From NCBI RefSeq assembly GCF_024868665.1, contig NC_079890.1, positions 33,965,831 through 34,029,830 of the forward strand: a stretch of 64,000 nucleotides of DNA. Direction: 5' to 3'. The first letter of the stretch is position 1. The number at the start of each line of letters is the position of its first letter. The translations under genes and the position numbers were made by a program. The notes below the pieces were generated by a model. It saw nothing but the letters and a program-made list of their open reading frames with translations, was not told the origin of the DNA and searched no databases. This DNA comes from Triplophysa rosa. Lineage: Eukaryota; Chordata; Actinopteri; Cypriniformes; Nemacheilidae. Below, one piece after another: positions 24,536 to 40,209 of this stretch.

Positions 24536-24862
24536 TTCCTATTTCGTTTATGTATTTATTATATATTATTCCGTTGTTGTAATATAATAATTAGGCAAAT
24601 GACGATTAGGTTTAAAATATATATCTCGTTTCGAGATACACTTATTACACTTTCTACACTTGTTAAAAATGTACACCTGTACACTTGTTATTATAAAATG
24701 AACACGAACTGACCACTGATGCAATCCGAAGCAACGGTACTTTTACATTGAAATGTCGGCCAAACATTAGCAATTTTATTGCTGTTGTTGTATTATATCT
24801 TGCTTCACACAGAGGTCGCAGTTAGTCACTGGTGTGTGTGTTTTTAGCGGCGGAGCGAGAAG
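24086..24862. other. nfat5-kars1 intergenic region with kars1 5' flank
   Basis: AT-rich, with poly-T and a short (TA)n tract at about 24508-24534. It should contain the kars1 promoter. I see no TATA box or other element that I would defend. The kars1 ATG follows GGCGGAGCGAGAAG. Confidence 0.5.
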
Positions 24863-30001
<5,139 letters not shown>

Positions 30002-30295
30002 TGCTGAGACTTCATCTGCTGCTGCACTAAAGATATCGTCCATCTCTGACCTGCTTTTGTCCATGTTGAGAGTTAGATTCTGAATATTACAGACCTATGC
30101 ACTGTCCATACTCGAGGGAAAGATTTCAGCTGTTGTTTTAATGTACGGCTCACGGTTTTATGGGTAATTGTCATTTTCCTGCAGTTTTGTAGCCTGGGTG
30201 GATTGAACAGATGATGTTTCTCAGCCATGTTTGGATGTTTTATGATCTTCTGTCCAACTGTATTTAAAAAAATCTAATGGCTGTGCAATTGAGTT

Positions 30296-30305
30296 AATAA
30301 ATAAA
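30296..30305 (+). promoter_or_regulatory. kars1: kars1 polyadenylation signal
   Basis: Two overlapping AATAAA hexamers (30296 and 30300), about 295 bp after the stop codon. This gives a compact 3' UTR. Confidence 0.7.
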
Positions 30306-30329
30306 TAGGCAAATCTAGCAGATTTATTT

Positions 30330-31029
30330 ATTCATGTCATTGATGCAATTCCTTCTAATTGTTTTTGCATTACGGAAATGAAAAAGTCTTGCATTACACA
30401 ATATATTTCGGGGGTGCAAATAATTCACAATTTTTAGGCTAATTTGCCAAAATTTATTAACATTTCTCACATTTAATATTTAAAAAATGGTCTAAATAAT
30501 TAAAAAAAGCTTTTGATAAACTTCAGGTCAAATGCTTAACATTGTAAGTCACTTTGGATAAAAGTATTTCTAATCGTAATGTGAATGTATAGCATCCGGG
30601 AACACCTTCTATGATTTAATAAATGTAAACAAGAATTTACTCGTTATAATTTAGTTCTATTAACTCGAAATTGCTTGTGTGAGAAGTGGTTCCAATTAGT
30701 ATGAAAGTCATTGGATTATGACCAAATATCAAGTCAAGTTTTATTTACTTATACTTTATATATCTGTAGTTAAAACGTATTTTGGTAAAATGGCTGTGAA
30801 AAGTTAGTTCTGCAAAGATCTGTAATTTGGTATTCGTTGAACCTACATAAGCAGACTCGTGTTGGTTTTCTTTAATACAAACAAGTCCTTTGGTTCATCA
30901 TGGTTGGACTTTGTCTAATGTTCTTTTCATCGATCTTATCTGCATTGCTGCGTTCAGCGGGAGCGCGCTTCTTCCCTCTGTCGCGCGCACGGTCAAGTGC
31001 ATCAGTCTGTTATTTTATGATCGGTGAAG
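30330..31029. other. kars1-gcsh intergenic region
   Basis: About 30530-30600 holds a fragment reading TAAGTCACTTTGGATAAAAG, the common tail motif of fish SINE/L2-type repeats. The last 100 bp become CpG-rich (GCGGGAGCGCGCTTC, GTCGCGCGC), consistent with a gcsh promoter or 5' UTR. No other content was seen. Confidence 0.5.
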
Positions 31030-33429
31030 ATGGCGATGTGCGCGGCGATCCGATGCGTTTCGGCAAACCTTCCCCGGCTCACGAGACCCGCACGCATCTC
31101 TACGAGACACATTTTGCAAAGGTCAAACGAGTTCAGGACGCTTTACACGAGCTCGCGGCTGACGGGAGGTACAAACTTTATTAAACTTGTGTCCAAACCC
31201 GCTGTACCGCAGCCATCCTGTTTGTATTTTCCTCTTTAATAAAAAACTTGAATATGCTGACAGTAAATGTGTGCTTTATCAGATGATTTGCTACAGAGAG
31301 CAAACATGTAACAGTGTTGTAAGAATGTAACTTTTGTTCATCTTTGTATCTTAACGTTTAGCGGGTGGTCTGTTCGCACTGAGTTACTGAACAGGTTTTG
31401 TTTCGGTCTCCGGATGCCGATTTATTGCTGAACCTGTTTTCTTATAATGCCATTTTATCCCTTTGAATTCGTTCTTGTTTCAATTTGCTCTACTGTCTTG
31501 TTTTTACATTGAGAGTTGTTTTTCTCACCGACTTAAATTGTTTGTTCTGCAGTTTCTCTTCTAACTGGTTCATTCGAGGTTAATGTAATTTCTTATTTTC
31601 CTGCTTTTATTCTAGGTTTATGTGTGTCTAATTAAATAATAGAAAAGTTAAGGAGCACATGCCGCATCCGAAGTTTGACCCAGAGGCCCCCGACTCCGAA
31701 AGCTCTTGAAAATATTGAACATTCCTGAAAATCTGCTTGTTTCTGAAATGAGACTCTTTGTGATGCGTGACATTCGTTACAGATGATTTCAGATTTCCCT
31801 CAGATGCATGCAGAAGCAACAACATGACTGTCCTGCACAGCCATGCTTCAGCCCTATTCACGATCTGGTTTAAACCTGTATTTGTGCATGGGTTGATGCT
31901 TGAATCTGAAGCAATTGAGGCGTTGCACCTCTGGAGACCCTACATGACAGCAGTTTATCGGTGTGCCAGAATTACATTGGTGACATTTATGCTGCATCCA
32001 ATTAAACATTCAGGTTTTGACTTAATTTACAGCATGAGAATCTCATTTTGTAAGCTGTTTAATGGTTACTTGTTATGTCACATCTTTTGATCTGAGTCCA
32101 GCATTCATAAAATTGTTCTTGTCAGGAAGGGTAAATGGAGTTACAGGAAAAAGTAACATGCCTTAACCTGATCTTCTACAGCTGTGCCTCCAGCCTCAGA
32201 GACGGCACATTGCACAACGTTTTATTGTTGTGATCAGTAAAATGACATGAACAGGTAGGCAAAGATGACAATTCAGGAGGGACTATATCATTTATATTTA
32301 TGCATTTGGCAGACACCTATACCCGAACGACTTAAAGTGCATTACAAGATGTTTTATCAATATGCGTGTTCCCTGGAAATCAAACACATCTGCTGTGCTT
32401 CTAATGCAATACCAACTGAGCTATAGAAACGTCCTGTTCTGAAAGCTCTGGTCTGAAAATAACGAATGCCTCGTGATGAACCTGGCAAATGTTCAACGGT
32501 CATCTGCTGAGTAGCTTAATGAATTATTCAACTTTTTCTTGTTTCGTCTCTACAGCTCTGAAGTTTACAGACAAACATGAATGGGTGCGAGTGGAGGATG
32601 GTGTAGGTACGGTTGGCATCAGCAACTATGCTCAGGTTTGCACCTCTCAAACCTCTTTAAATAGATGTGTAACCTCTTACATAAGCACCCCCCATTTTTG
32701 AGCATTTTATTGATTGCAAAAACAAGTTCAGAACATAAATGTTGTGTGTTTTAGCTTTCAATTGATGAATAGTTGATGGAATAATAATGTAAAATAAAGG
32801 TAATACAAATGCAGACACGATTAAAAACTAATTTCCCATAGGTTTTGGGGTTAAAAATTTGTGACAAATTTCATGTTTTTTTTTTCTGAATGGTAATGAA
32901 CCTTAAATGCAATGTAAAACTGTATTTGCAACCCTTTAAATACACGTAACCTTTATTCCCTACAGGAAGCATTAGGTGATGTGGTGTACTGTGGGCTTCC
33001 AGAAGTGGGAACAAAGCTTGAACAAATGGGTAAGAACTGGTATCATTTTAAATCATATTACTTGTTGTTTGTTGCAGCACTGGAGACATAAATTGTCATT
33101 ATTCTTTCAGAGGAGTTTGGTGCTTTAGAAAGCGTCAAAGCAGCGAGCGAGTTGTATTCTCCACTGACTGGAGAGATAACCGAAATCAACACAAAGTTGG
33201 CAGATAACCCTGGAGTAGTAAATACAGCCTGCTACGAAGCTGGTGAGTGCAGCATCTCTTATTGAAGCATAGCAAAACATTTGACACTGAATGTCTACAT
33301 AAACATAAACATGCATTTCTCCATCTTGAAGGTTGGTTAGTTAAGATGACCATAGAGAAACCTGCAGAACTTGATGCCCTCATGGATGAAGCTGATTATG
33401 AAAAATTCATCAAATCCCTTGATTCATAA
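31030..33429 (+). CDS. gcsh: Glycine cleavage system H protein, mitochondrial
   Basis: The H protein carries the lipoyl arm that shuttles the aminomethyl group between P, T and L proteins during glycine breakdown in the mitochondrial matrix. Exons are 31030-31168, 32556-32635, 32966-33029, 33111-33242 and 33332-33429, giving 170 residues (human 173). The first 45 or so residues are Arg/Ser/Thr-rich with no acidic residue before QRSNEF, a mitochondrial presequence. The mature part has [18 protein letters not shown] and [18 protein letters not shown]; Lys of SVKAAS (about residue 104) is the lipoylation site. The C-terminus [19 protein letters not shown] matches the family. ATG 31030 is chosen because it opens the presequence; a second ATG two codons later is possible. 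Confidence 0.97.
32291..32420. repeat. SINE/L2-tail-like repeat in gcsh intron 1
   Basis: TTTATGCATTTGGCAGACAC followed by CGACTTAAAGTGCATTACAA and GTGTTCCCTGGAAATCAAAC resembles the widespread fish repeat tail, with mutations. The rest of this intron (31169-32555) shows nothing else that I recognise. Confidence 0.55.
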
Positions 33430-35660
33430 TGGTGTTCAAGAAACATTATTTGATATTAATAATATACAGAGCCTTTAAAAATAATAATAATAATGGTTAC
33501 TTTAGAACGCCACTGTTAGTACTAATACATTTCTTTAAAATATATTTATTTTGATTATGTAATTTTCCCCCAACCCAAATAATCTTGTGTAATGTGGTAG
33601 TTTAACTAAACTATGTGTTTTGCTGTTTTAAAAACCAAATCGTTCAAAGGGCTTTTGGATACAGTTTGAGGTGCTTTACATGGACTTCTGGTTTTGCTGA
33701 TTGTATTAAACATGTATCAAACTTTCATCTCATTAGTTGTTCTTCTGCTGACACTACTACTGCAGGTGTTACCATATTTGCGATACACGATCAGGTACTG
33801 CTGAATTTGAAATATGCTGCATGTGCAAAGGTGAACGTTGTGTTTTAATGCACATGTTATTTGTCAAATGCAAACATCAAGTATCAACATATTCTTATGC
33901 AGTCATCATGGTTTCTTTTGCAACCCTTGCAGCATTTTGTTTTTCTACCATATGCACAGTTGCTGTTCAGAGCTATTGTTTCCTCTGTGTTGATGCTAAG
34001 ACTTACGTAGGGAACGAAATGTGCACATGCACAATATCACCATGACCACTCTGCAGCACAGCAAACCTTGACCTTTGCTCTTAGATTAGGACGAAAAGTG
34101 TTTTAGTGTTCCGATGATCAATGATTAATGAAGTGGTGATCGTGGTTTCTTTCTCTGCCATCCAGAAGAAAGACTGAAACTGGTGCTAAAGACGATAAAT
34201 CAGATTTCTCGTCAAGCTTTTCACATTTCTCTGCCTGGCCAATATCCAAAACATATCTGTACATATACTTTAAACTATTAATAGTTGTCTAATTTGGTCG
34301 TTTTCTAAAAATCTGTCTGAAGTAAATATAATATAGCAAATCAAATATAGTTTGTTTGGCACATATACAGTACATGGTTACATTTATCAAGGCATCGGCA
34401 TCAAGGACATATAATAACAAATATTCATTTAATTCTAATGGATCATACTAGAAAAGAGTTACAAAAAGTAATGCTAAGGCTTTTGAGCTTACTGGTAAAT
34501 GTGAAAAGATCAAGTTTTCTATTGTTTAAACAAATTTATTTTCTACAGTACATGCTCTGCAAAATAAAATAAAAACATCAGAAGCAACAATAAATCTATA
34601 CAGAATGTAGATAGGAAGCACATTTGAGATCTTTGACGATGCTCAAAGTGAAACGCACCAGGGAGGTCACAGCTATTACATTTTATGAAATATAGAATTT
34701 ATCATAAATTCTGTGTAATCAAACACTAGAAAATGAGGCCAACAAAAATAATTTATATAAGGCATTGAATAATTTAATGTTTTGGTTTAATTAAAATTCT
34801 AAGACTGAGATTGTTTTGTGTCATACAATTTTCTTTGGGGTGCCACCCTACAGAAGGGGGCCTCACACACTGAAAAGGTCTGAGAACCGCTTGTGTCAGA
34901 CCATGGCAGCTTTGACATGATTTAGGGGCGGTTTTAAGACCAAAGTAAATGTTAGAGCTGTCTAAACTGAAAACAGTTAGCAGAGACATATCTTACATCA
35001 GTGCCATTGTTTTGTCTCAAAATGCACAAAAGTAATGTTTTTTGTAAGGCATGTTTGTAAAAACGACTTAAATGGCCTAATTTAACTTAGGTCTAGTCCT
35101 GGTTTAAGCTAATCTTTGTCTGGGAAACCACCCCTTAAAGATTTTAAGATTTAAGCAGCAGGGATTCTCCATATCAAAACAACATTTGTGAAAGAGCAAC
35201 CTTTGCTTTACAACGTCCCCTAGTGACCAATTAAAACTACATGTCTATATACATGTCTATAGAGTCGCTATACAGATGACACAAACTATACAAAGGCTTT
35301 ATTTAACCTACAAGTAAAACACATTACTTTTATTTTATAAGTAGCCACTGATCTATATAGATCAGTGGAAGTAGCACGTATTTTAAGGTACATTACGATA
35401 TCTGTTTTTTTTTATCTGATGTGTTAACCTGATTAAGTATTTTCGTTTATATTTCGTTCATCTTATTTTGAATTCATCGTTCAGCCGCTCAGTAATAAAG
35501 TTGACGCATTTCTTCAGTAACAGGTTTTCAGTTGTTGAACTTTTAATTTGATATATCCTCGACGTACTTATATATCAGAACGAATACCCAGCTTCACACT
35601 TCCGGCTCAATGGCGCGTCCAGCGTTGCTATTGGTTCTTTTCTGTATATCCCACAAAACC
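33430..35660. other. gcsh-rpl13 intergenic region
   Basis: Only short AT-rich ORFs are present, and there is an (AAT)n run at about 33478-33493. A possible gcsh polyadenylation signal is ATTAAA at 33705-33710; no AATAAA lies close to the stop. I see no transposon boundary here. Confidence 0.5.
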
Positions 35661-35673
35661 TTGCGACGGTAAT

Positions 35674-35709
35674 TCCTTTTCCTTTTTCAGCCATACTCCG
35701 CTACGTACG
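35674..35709 (+). promoter_or_regulatory. rpl13: rpl13 transcription start with TOP-like tract and non-coding exon 1
   Basis: TTCCTTTTCCTTTTTCAGCC looks like the 5' terminal oligopyrimidine tract of ribosomal protein mRNAs, which puts translation under mTOR control. A short non-coding exon would end at about 35709 before GTATGT, and splice to the acceptor TTGCAATAG just before 36288. The exact start base is inferred. Confidence 0.6.
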
Positions 35710-36299
35710 GTATGTGAATTTATTCCACCCAACACAAAGTTTATCCATTTTAATCCTTATTATTAGCGCACGACACGGTACTCAAACGTGTCCAGCCTTA
35801 AAGTGCACGTTGTTATGTATTCAAAATGGCCAGTTTTGTTCATGTCATACTTGGATTAGATTAAAAAAAAAGATGATGTTAGAATGCTTTACCCACGGTG
35901 GCAGTTTCTCGTAATTGCAGTGCACTCGGCTGCATATATTGAAAATGTTTTAAGAGCAAGTCAGTTGTTTGAATTATAAAATCAAATTTAAAATTTTGTT
36001 GAATTTAAAAGTAATACTCTAAGTGATGTTTACCGTCTGTTTACGCTGACCGATTAGCTTGCTAGCGCCGTGTTCCACAAGCATGACACAAAGTCTGGTC
36101 ATTAGCATTGACAATGCAAAAATGTATGCTCTTTTATTATAATAATTGTTATAAATGCACACATTATGTGGTATTTATTTTATTTAAATTGTGTATTGTC
36201 ATCTTTTTAATTGTAACTGCGTTAAGGATGTAGTAATGGACCTGTCTGGCCTGTCTGCTCATTACTGTTACATTTGGTTTGCAATAGGAGTGAGCAATC

Positions 36300-37789
36300 A
36301 TGGCTCCCAACCGGAATGGCATGATTTTGAACCCCCACTTTCATAAAGACTGGCAGAGGAGAGTGCGTACCTGGTTCAACCAGCCTGCCAGAAAGCTCCG
36401 CAGGTGAGATGTGATATGAAACGAACCTTTACAGCTTTGTGGAAAGAAACCATTTGAAGGATGCACCTCATTGGTCTGTTTCCACAGGCGCAAGGCCCGT
36501 CAGGTTAAGGCTCGTCGCATCGCTCCGAGACCTGTTTGTGGATCTCTCCGGCCAGCAGTCAGGTGTCCAACTGTCCGGTACAACACCAAGGTCCGTGCCG
36601 GACGTGGTTTCACTCTGGAGGAGTTGAAGGTAAAATATATTTGAATTTTTCAATAAACATCATGCATACTTGCTCTACGTGTGGTAATACGTGGAGATTT
36701 AATTTGAAAATCTTGCATTTCTCTTACGTGAATTTTTGTTTAGCCTAATGTAGTTTTATAGGCTCTAGCTGGTGACACTTCCTGGCATAGGGTTATGTTT
36801 ATTTCAAACAGTCAGATGATGACAAATTCTCCGGAATCGCTGTATTTTCTTGATGATACTCCTTGAACCCCTTTTGCTGATGACTGTTTTTGCGTTGAAC
36901 GTTTGTGATTTTACAGCAGCTCCAGGACTACATCGCTCATTATCACACTCAGAACCCTTGTATTGTACCTTAATCTGTCCATAGGCTGCGGGTCTCAACA
37001 AAAATTATGCTCGCACCATCGGCATCGCCGTTGACCCCCGTCGCCGTAACAGATCCACAGAGTCTCTCCAGGCCAATGTACAGAGGCTGAAGGAGTACCG
37101 CTCCAAACTCATCATCTTCCCCAAGAAGGCTTCTGCACCCAAGAAGGGAGACAGCACTGTAAGTGCATCAATCTAGTTCACAATGCAACTCATTTTGATT
37201 GCAAGTTAGCACAGTTTATGGTTTACAGTGACATGCAAGTTTGCATTTTTTTTATTGAGCTTCAAGTTTAATCCAAGCTTGACCTACAACTTGTTTGCAG
37301 TCAAATGATGAAAATTTCTCCGGAATCTCTGTACAACCTTGATGATTGCCATTGAACCCTTTTCCAGCTGATGACTGCATAGTATTAGCAATGATGTTTT
37401 TCACTTCTGCATATTTTGGTCTCGATGTAACGCCTATTATTTTGTTCTCTAGGAGGAGGAGCTCAAGATGGCAACACAGCTTATTGGACCTGTCATGCCC
37501 ATCAGAAATGTATGTATATTGAAGATCTAGTTATTTGTTACAAAGGGGATCTTTTTTACTTTGCATGAATTTAAATCATTTCTTAACGGCGTTGCAACAT
37601 GTTCTAATGGAGTGTACACGTTCTGTCCAGGTTCACAAGAGAGAGAAGGCCCACGTGATCTCGGAGGATGAGAAGAACTTCAAGGCCTTTGTCACCCTGC
37701 GTACGACCCGTGCCCATGCCCGTCTGTTTGGCATTCGTGCCAAGAGGGCAAAGGAGGCAGCAGAGCAGGATGTGGAAAAGAAGAAATAA
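36300..37789 (+). CDS. rpl13: 60S ribosomal protein L13 (eL13)
   Basis: A structural protein of the large ribosomal subunit. Coding exons are 36300-36403 (exon begins 36288), 36488-36629, 36985-37158, 37453-37509 and 37631-37789, totalling 211 residues, the same length as the human protein. The start [20 protein letters not shown], the basic [16 protein letters not shown] stretch, the [20 protein letters not shown] block and the tail [10 protein letters not shown] are all family-typical. Introns 3 and 4 each hold a box C/D snoRNA. An AATAAA lies 27 bp after the stop. Confidence 0.98.
36809..36886 (+). ncRNA. SNORD68: Box C/D snoRNA, SNORD68-like, copy 1 (rpl13 intron 3)
   Basis: Terminal stem CAGTCA/TGACTG, box C ATGATGA at 36816-36822 and box D CTGA at 36877-36880. 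An internal TCTCCGGAATC lies just upstream of a D'-like CTGT. That 11-mer is antisense to the conserved 18S rRNA segment GATTCCGGAGA, and the fifth base upstream of CTGT pairs with a U there. Human RPL13 hosts SNORD68. The 3' end lies 98 bases before the next exon, usual for an intronic snoRNA. Confidence 0.88.
37297..37378 (+). ncRNA. SNORD68: Box C/D snoRNA, SNORD68-like, copy 2 (rpl13 intron 4)
   Basis: Stem GCAGTCA/TGACTGC, box C ATGATGA at 37305-37311 and box D CTGA at 37368-37371. It shares the TCTCCGGAATC guide before CTGT and the TTGAACCC motif upstream of box D with copy 1, so the two are paralogues in neighbouring introns. The 3' end lies 74 bases before the exon at 37453. The closed terminal stem and both boxes are intact. 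Confidence 0.9.
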
Positions 37790-37815
37790 GCAACATTTGT
37801 AAAGAACTTTCAAGA

Positions 37816-37821
37816 AATAAA
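37816..37821 (+). promoter_or_regulatory. rpl13: rpl13 polyadenylation signal
   Basis: AATAAA 27 bases after the stop codon, followed by a T/G-rich stretch. The short 3' UTR is typical of ribosomal protein genes. Confidence 0.85.
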
Positions 37822-37849
37822 TGTGTGACAAAAAAGCTTTTGTTTTTGC

Positions 37850-38984
37850 AGTCGTTTTTTAGAGATCCTCTATCATGTGTGCAGTTTCTTCATCATTTTC
37901 AAAGATGATGCTCTGTTTGCTACTCTAATATCATTGTGATTATTAGTTAAGGTTGTAGAAAGATTCTTGTAATGGGTGCCTTTATCTTAATCTTGTTTTG
38001 TCTAAGCCTTCTCTAGTTGGGGCATTTGCAATCTTGTTTAAAAGCGGGGTGAATGCATAGTTAGTTGCTTTGGTGTTGAAAGTATAGCTGGGGGGAAATT
38101 AAAAGACCATTTCAGAGTTTTCTTTTGTGTTTCTAGATTTGCTATTTATAGGTATGTTTTGAGGTAAAATTATCAGTTTTTTTTAATTATGTTAACTACT
38201 AACAATGTTTTTCCGTAATTTCAAATAAAAATATTTTCTATTTGCATTAGTGTGCAGAAAATTTAAACTGGAGAAACGTGTCAAATAACAGAAAAGATGC
38301 TTTATATTCTTTCAGACCTCAAATACTGCAAAGAAAACAAGTTCATATTCACTTTTACATGTTTGTACATGTATTCAGGAGAAAGTAAAAAGAATGATGT
38401 GATAACCTCTGTTTTTATCACAGTTTTCATGCGTCTTGTCATGCTATCAGTCTTTTACATTGCTGTTGGATGACTTCGATTTTAATTAAATTCAACAGAC
38501 ACTGGGCTGGAACGGCCACCATACATCTAGAAATGCTGAGTTGAAATTAAAATTTGGAATGGTCTCATTTTTTGTCCTCGGCTGTTCCTAATGCTTGTCA
38601 ATATTCCCCAGCAGATGGCGATATTTACTTAAACATTTTTCATGCTTCGTTCTTATCTGAGTTCGTGACACCTGAAGTTTTAGTATTTTGATGATTTACT
38701 TTCTACATCTGAACTGTCTCCGGTAGTGGTACGTTTAATTTATCCTACCACACTTATTTTCTTGCATTTTTTGTAAAAGACTGGCTGTTAATTTGTAACA
38801 ACTGCTTTTTCACACTTGTTATAGGGATTGTGATTGAGTATGAATTACAGATGATGTCATTGTCCAGTGTTTGGAATGGGCTGTGGGTGTGTTATGCAAA
38901 CATTGCTTCTCTCCATATATCGATTTTTGTTTCACTTCTTCAACTTTCTGTTTGGACCTTTAAGGTAGTTTCATATACTGTATA
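37850..38984. other. Gene-free stretch after rpl13
   Basis: AT-rich sequence with no recognisable exon, RNA gene or repeat boundary up to the Tc1/mariner insertion at 38987. Confidence 0.55.
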
Positions 38985-38986
38985 TA

Positions 38987-40207
38987 CACTCACCTAAAGG
39001 ATTATTAGGAACACCTGTTCAATTTCTCATTAATGCAATTATCTAATCAACCAATCACATGGCAGTTGCTTCAATGCATTTAGGGGTGTGGTCCTGGTCA
39101 AGACAATCTCCTGAACTCCAAACTGAATGTCAGAATGGGAAAGAAAGGTGATTTAAGCAATTTTGAGCGTGGCATGGTTGTTGGTGCCAGACGGGCCGGT
39201 CTGAGTATTTCACAATCTGCTCAGTTACTGGGATTTTCACGCACAACCATTTCTAGGGTTTACAAAGAATGGTGTGAAAAGGGAAAAACATCCAGTATGC
39301 GGCAGTCCTGTGGGCGAAAATGCCTTGTTGATGCTAGAGGTCAGAGGAGAATGGGCCGACTGATTCAAGCTGATAGAAGAGCAACTTTGACTGAAATAAC
39401 CACTCGTTACAACCGAGGTATGCAGCAAAGCATTTGTGAAGCCACAACACGCACAACCTTGAGGCAGATGGGCTACAACAGCAGAAGACCCCACCGGGTA
39501 CCACTCATCTCCACTACAAATAGGAAAAAGAGGCTACAATTTGCACGAGCTCACCAAAATTGGACAGTTGAAGACTGGAAAAATGTTGCCTGGTCTGATG
39601 AGTCTCGATTTCTGTTGAGACATTCAAATGGTAGAGTCAGAATTTGGCGTAAACAGAATGAGAACATGGATCCATCATGCCTTGTTACCACTGTGCAGGC
39701 TGGTGGTGGTGGTGTAATGGTGTGGGGGATGTTTTCTTGGCACACTTTAGGCCCCTTAGTGCCAATTGGGCATCGTTTAAATGCCACGGCCTACCTGAGC
39801 ATTGTTTCTGACCATGTCCATCCCTTTATGACCACCATGTACCCATCCTCTAATGGCTACTTCCAGCAGGATAATGCACCATGTCACAAAGCTCGAATCA
39901 TTTCAAATTGGTTTCTTGAACATGACAATGAGTTCACTGTACTAGAATGGCCCCCACAGTCACCAGATCTCAACCCGATAGAACATCTTTGGGATGTGAT
40001 GGAACGGGAGCTTCGTGCCCTGGATGTGCATCCCACAAATCTCCATCAACTGCAAGATGCTATCCTATCAATATGGGCCAACATTTCTAAAGAATGCTTT
40101 CAGCACCTTGTTGAATCAATGCCACGTAGAATTAAGGCAGTTCTGAAGGCGAAAGGGGGTCAAACACCGTATTAGTATGGTGTTCCTAATAATCCTTTAG
40201 GTGAGTG
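38987..40207 (+). mobile_element. Complete Tc1/mariner transposon, DD36E type
   Basis: Inverted ends of about 29 bp begin CACTCACCTAAAGGATTATT at 38987, matched by the reverse complement ending at 40207, with no mismatch that I can see. TA dinucleotides flank both sides (38985-38986, 40208-40209). The 1221-bp element holds a single uninterrupted transposase ORF. Size, short ends and catalytic spacing agree with the Incomer (DD36E) group described from vertebrates; that name is from general knowledge, not a search. Confidence 0.93.
39135..40175 (+). CDS. Intact Tc1/mariner transposase, 346 residues, DD36E
   Basis: It catalyses cut-and-paste transposition of its own element at TA targets. The N-terminal paired-like DNA-binding region includes SISQSAQLLGFSRTTISRVY (residues 24-43) and a second helix-turn-helix near 84-112. 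The catalytic domain shows D155 in AWSDESRF, D246 in FQQDNAPCHKA and E283 in SPDLNPIEHLW. There are 36 residues between the second Asp and Glu, not the 34 of classical Tc1. The glycine-rich box is QAGGGGVMVWG (188-198). Full family length, no stop or frameshift, ending GGQTPY. It starts at the first ATG after a 148-bp leader. It could still be active, but single missense changes cannot be judged by eye. Confidence 0.95.
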   Translation: MGKKGDLSNFERGMVVGARRAGLSISQSAQLLGFSRTTISRVYKEWCEKGKTSSMRQSCGRKCLVDARGQRRMGRLIQADRRATLTEITTRYNRGMQQSICEATTRTTLRQMGYNSRRPHRVPLISTTNRKKRLQFARAHQNWTVEDWKNVAWSDESRFLLRHSNGRVRIWRKQNENMDPSCLVTTVQAGGGGVMVWGMFSWHTLGPLVPIGHRLNATAYLSIVSDHVHPFMTTMYPSSNGYFQQDNAPCHKARIISNWFLEHDNEFTVLEWPPQSPDLNPIEHLWDVMERELRALDVHPTNLHQLQDAILSIWANISKECFQHLVESMPRRIKAVLKAKGGQTPY

Positions 40208-40209
40208 TA

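Noticed and set aside
30900..31184. 94-codon ORF overlapping gcsh exon 1
   Set aside because: It is a different frame from gcsh. The ATG at 31030 gives the presequence and correct splice phase.
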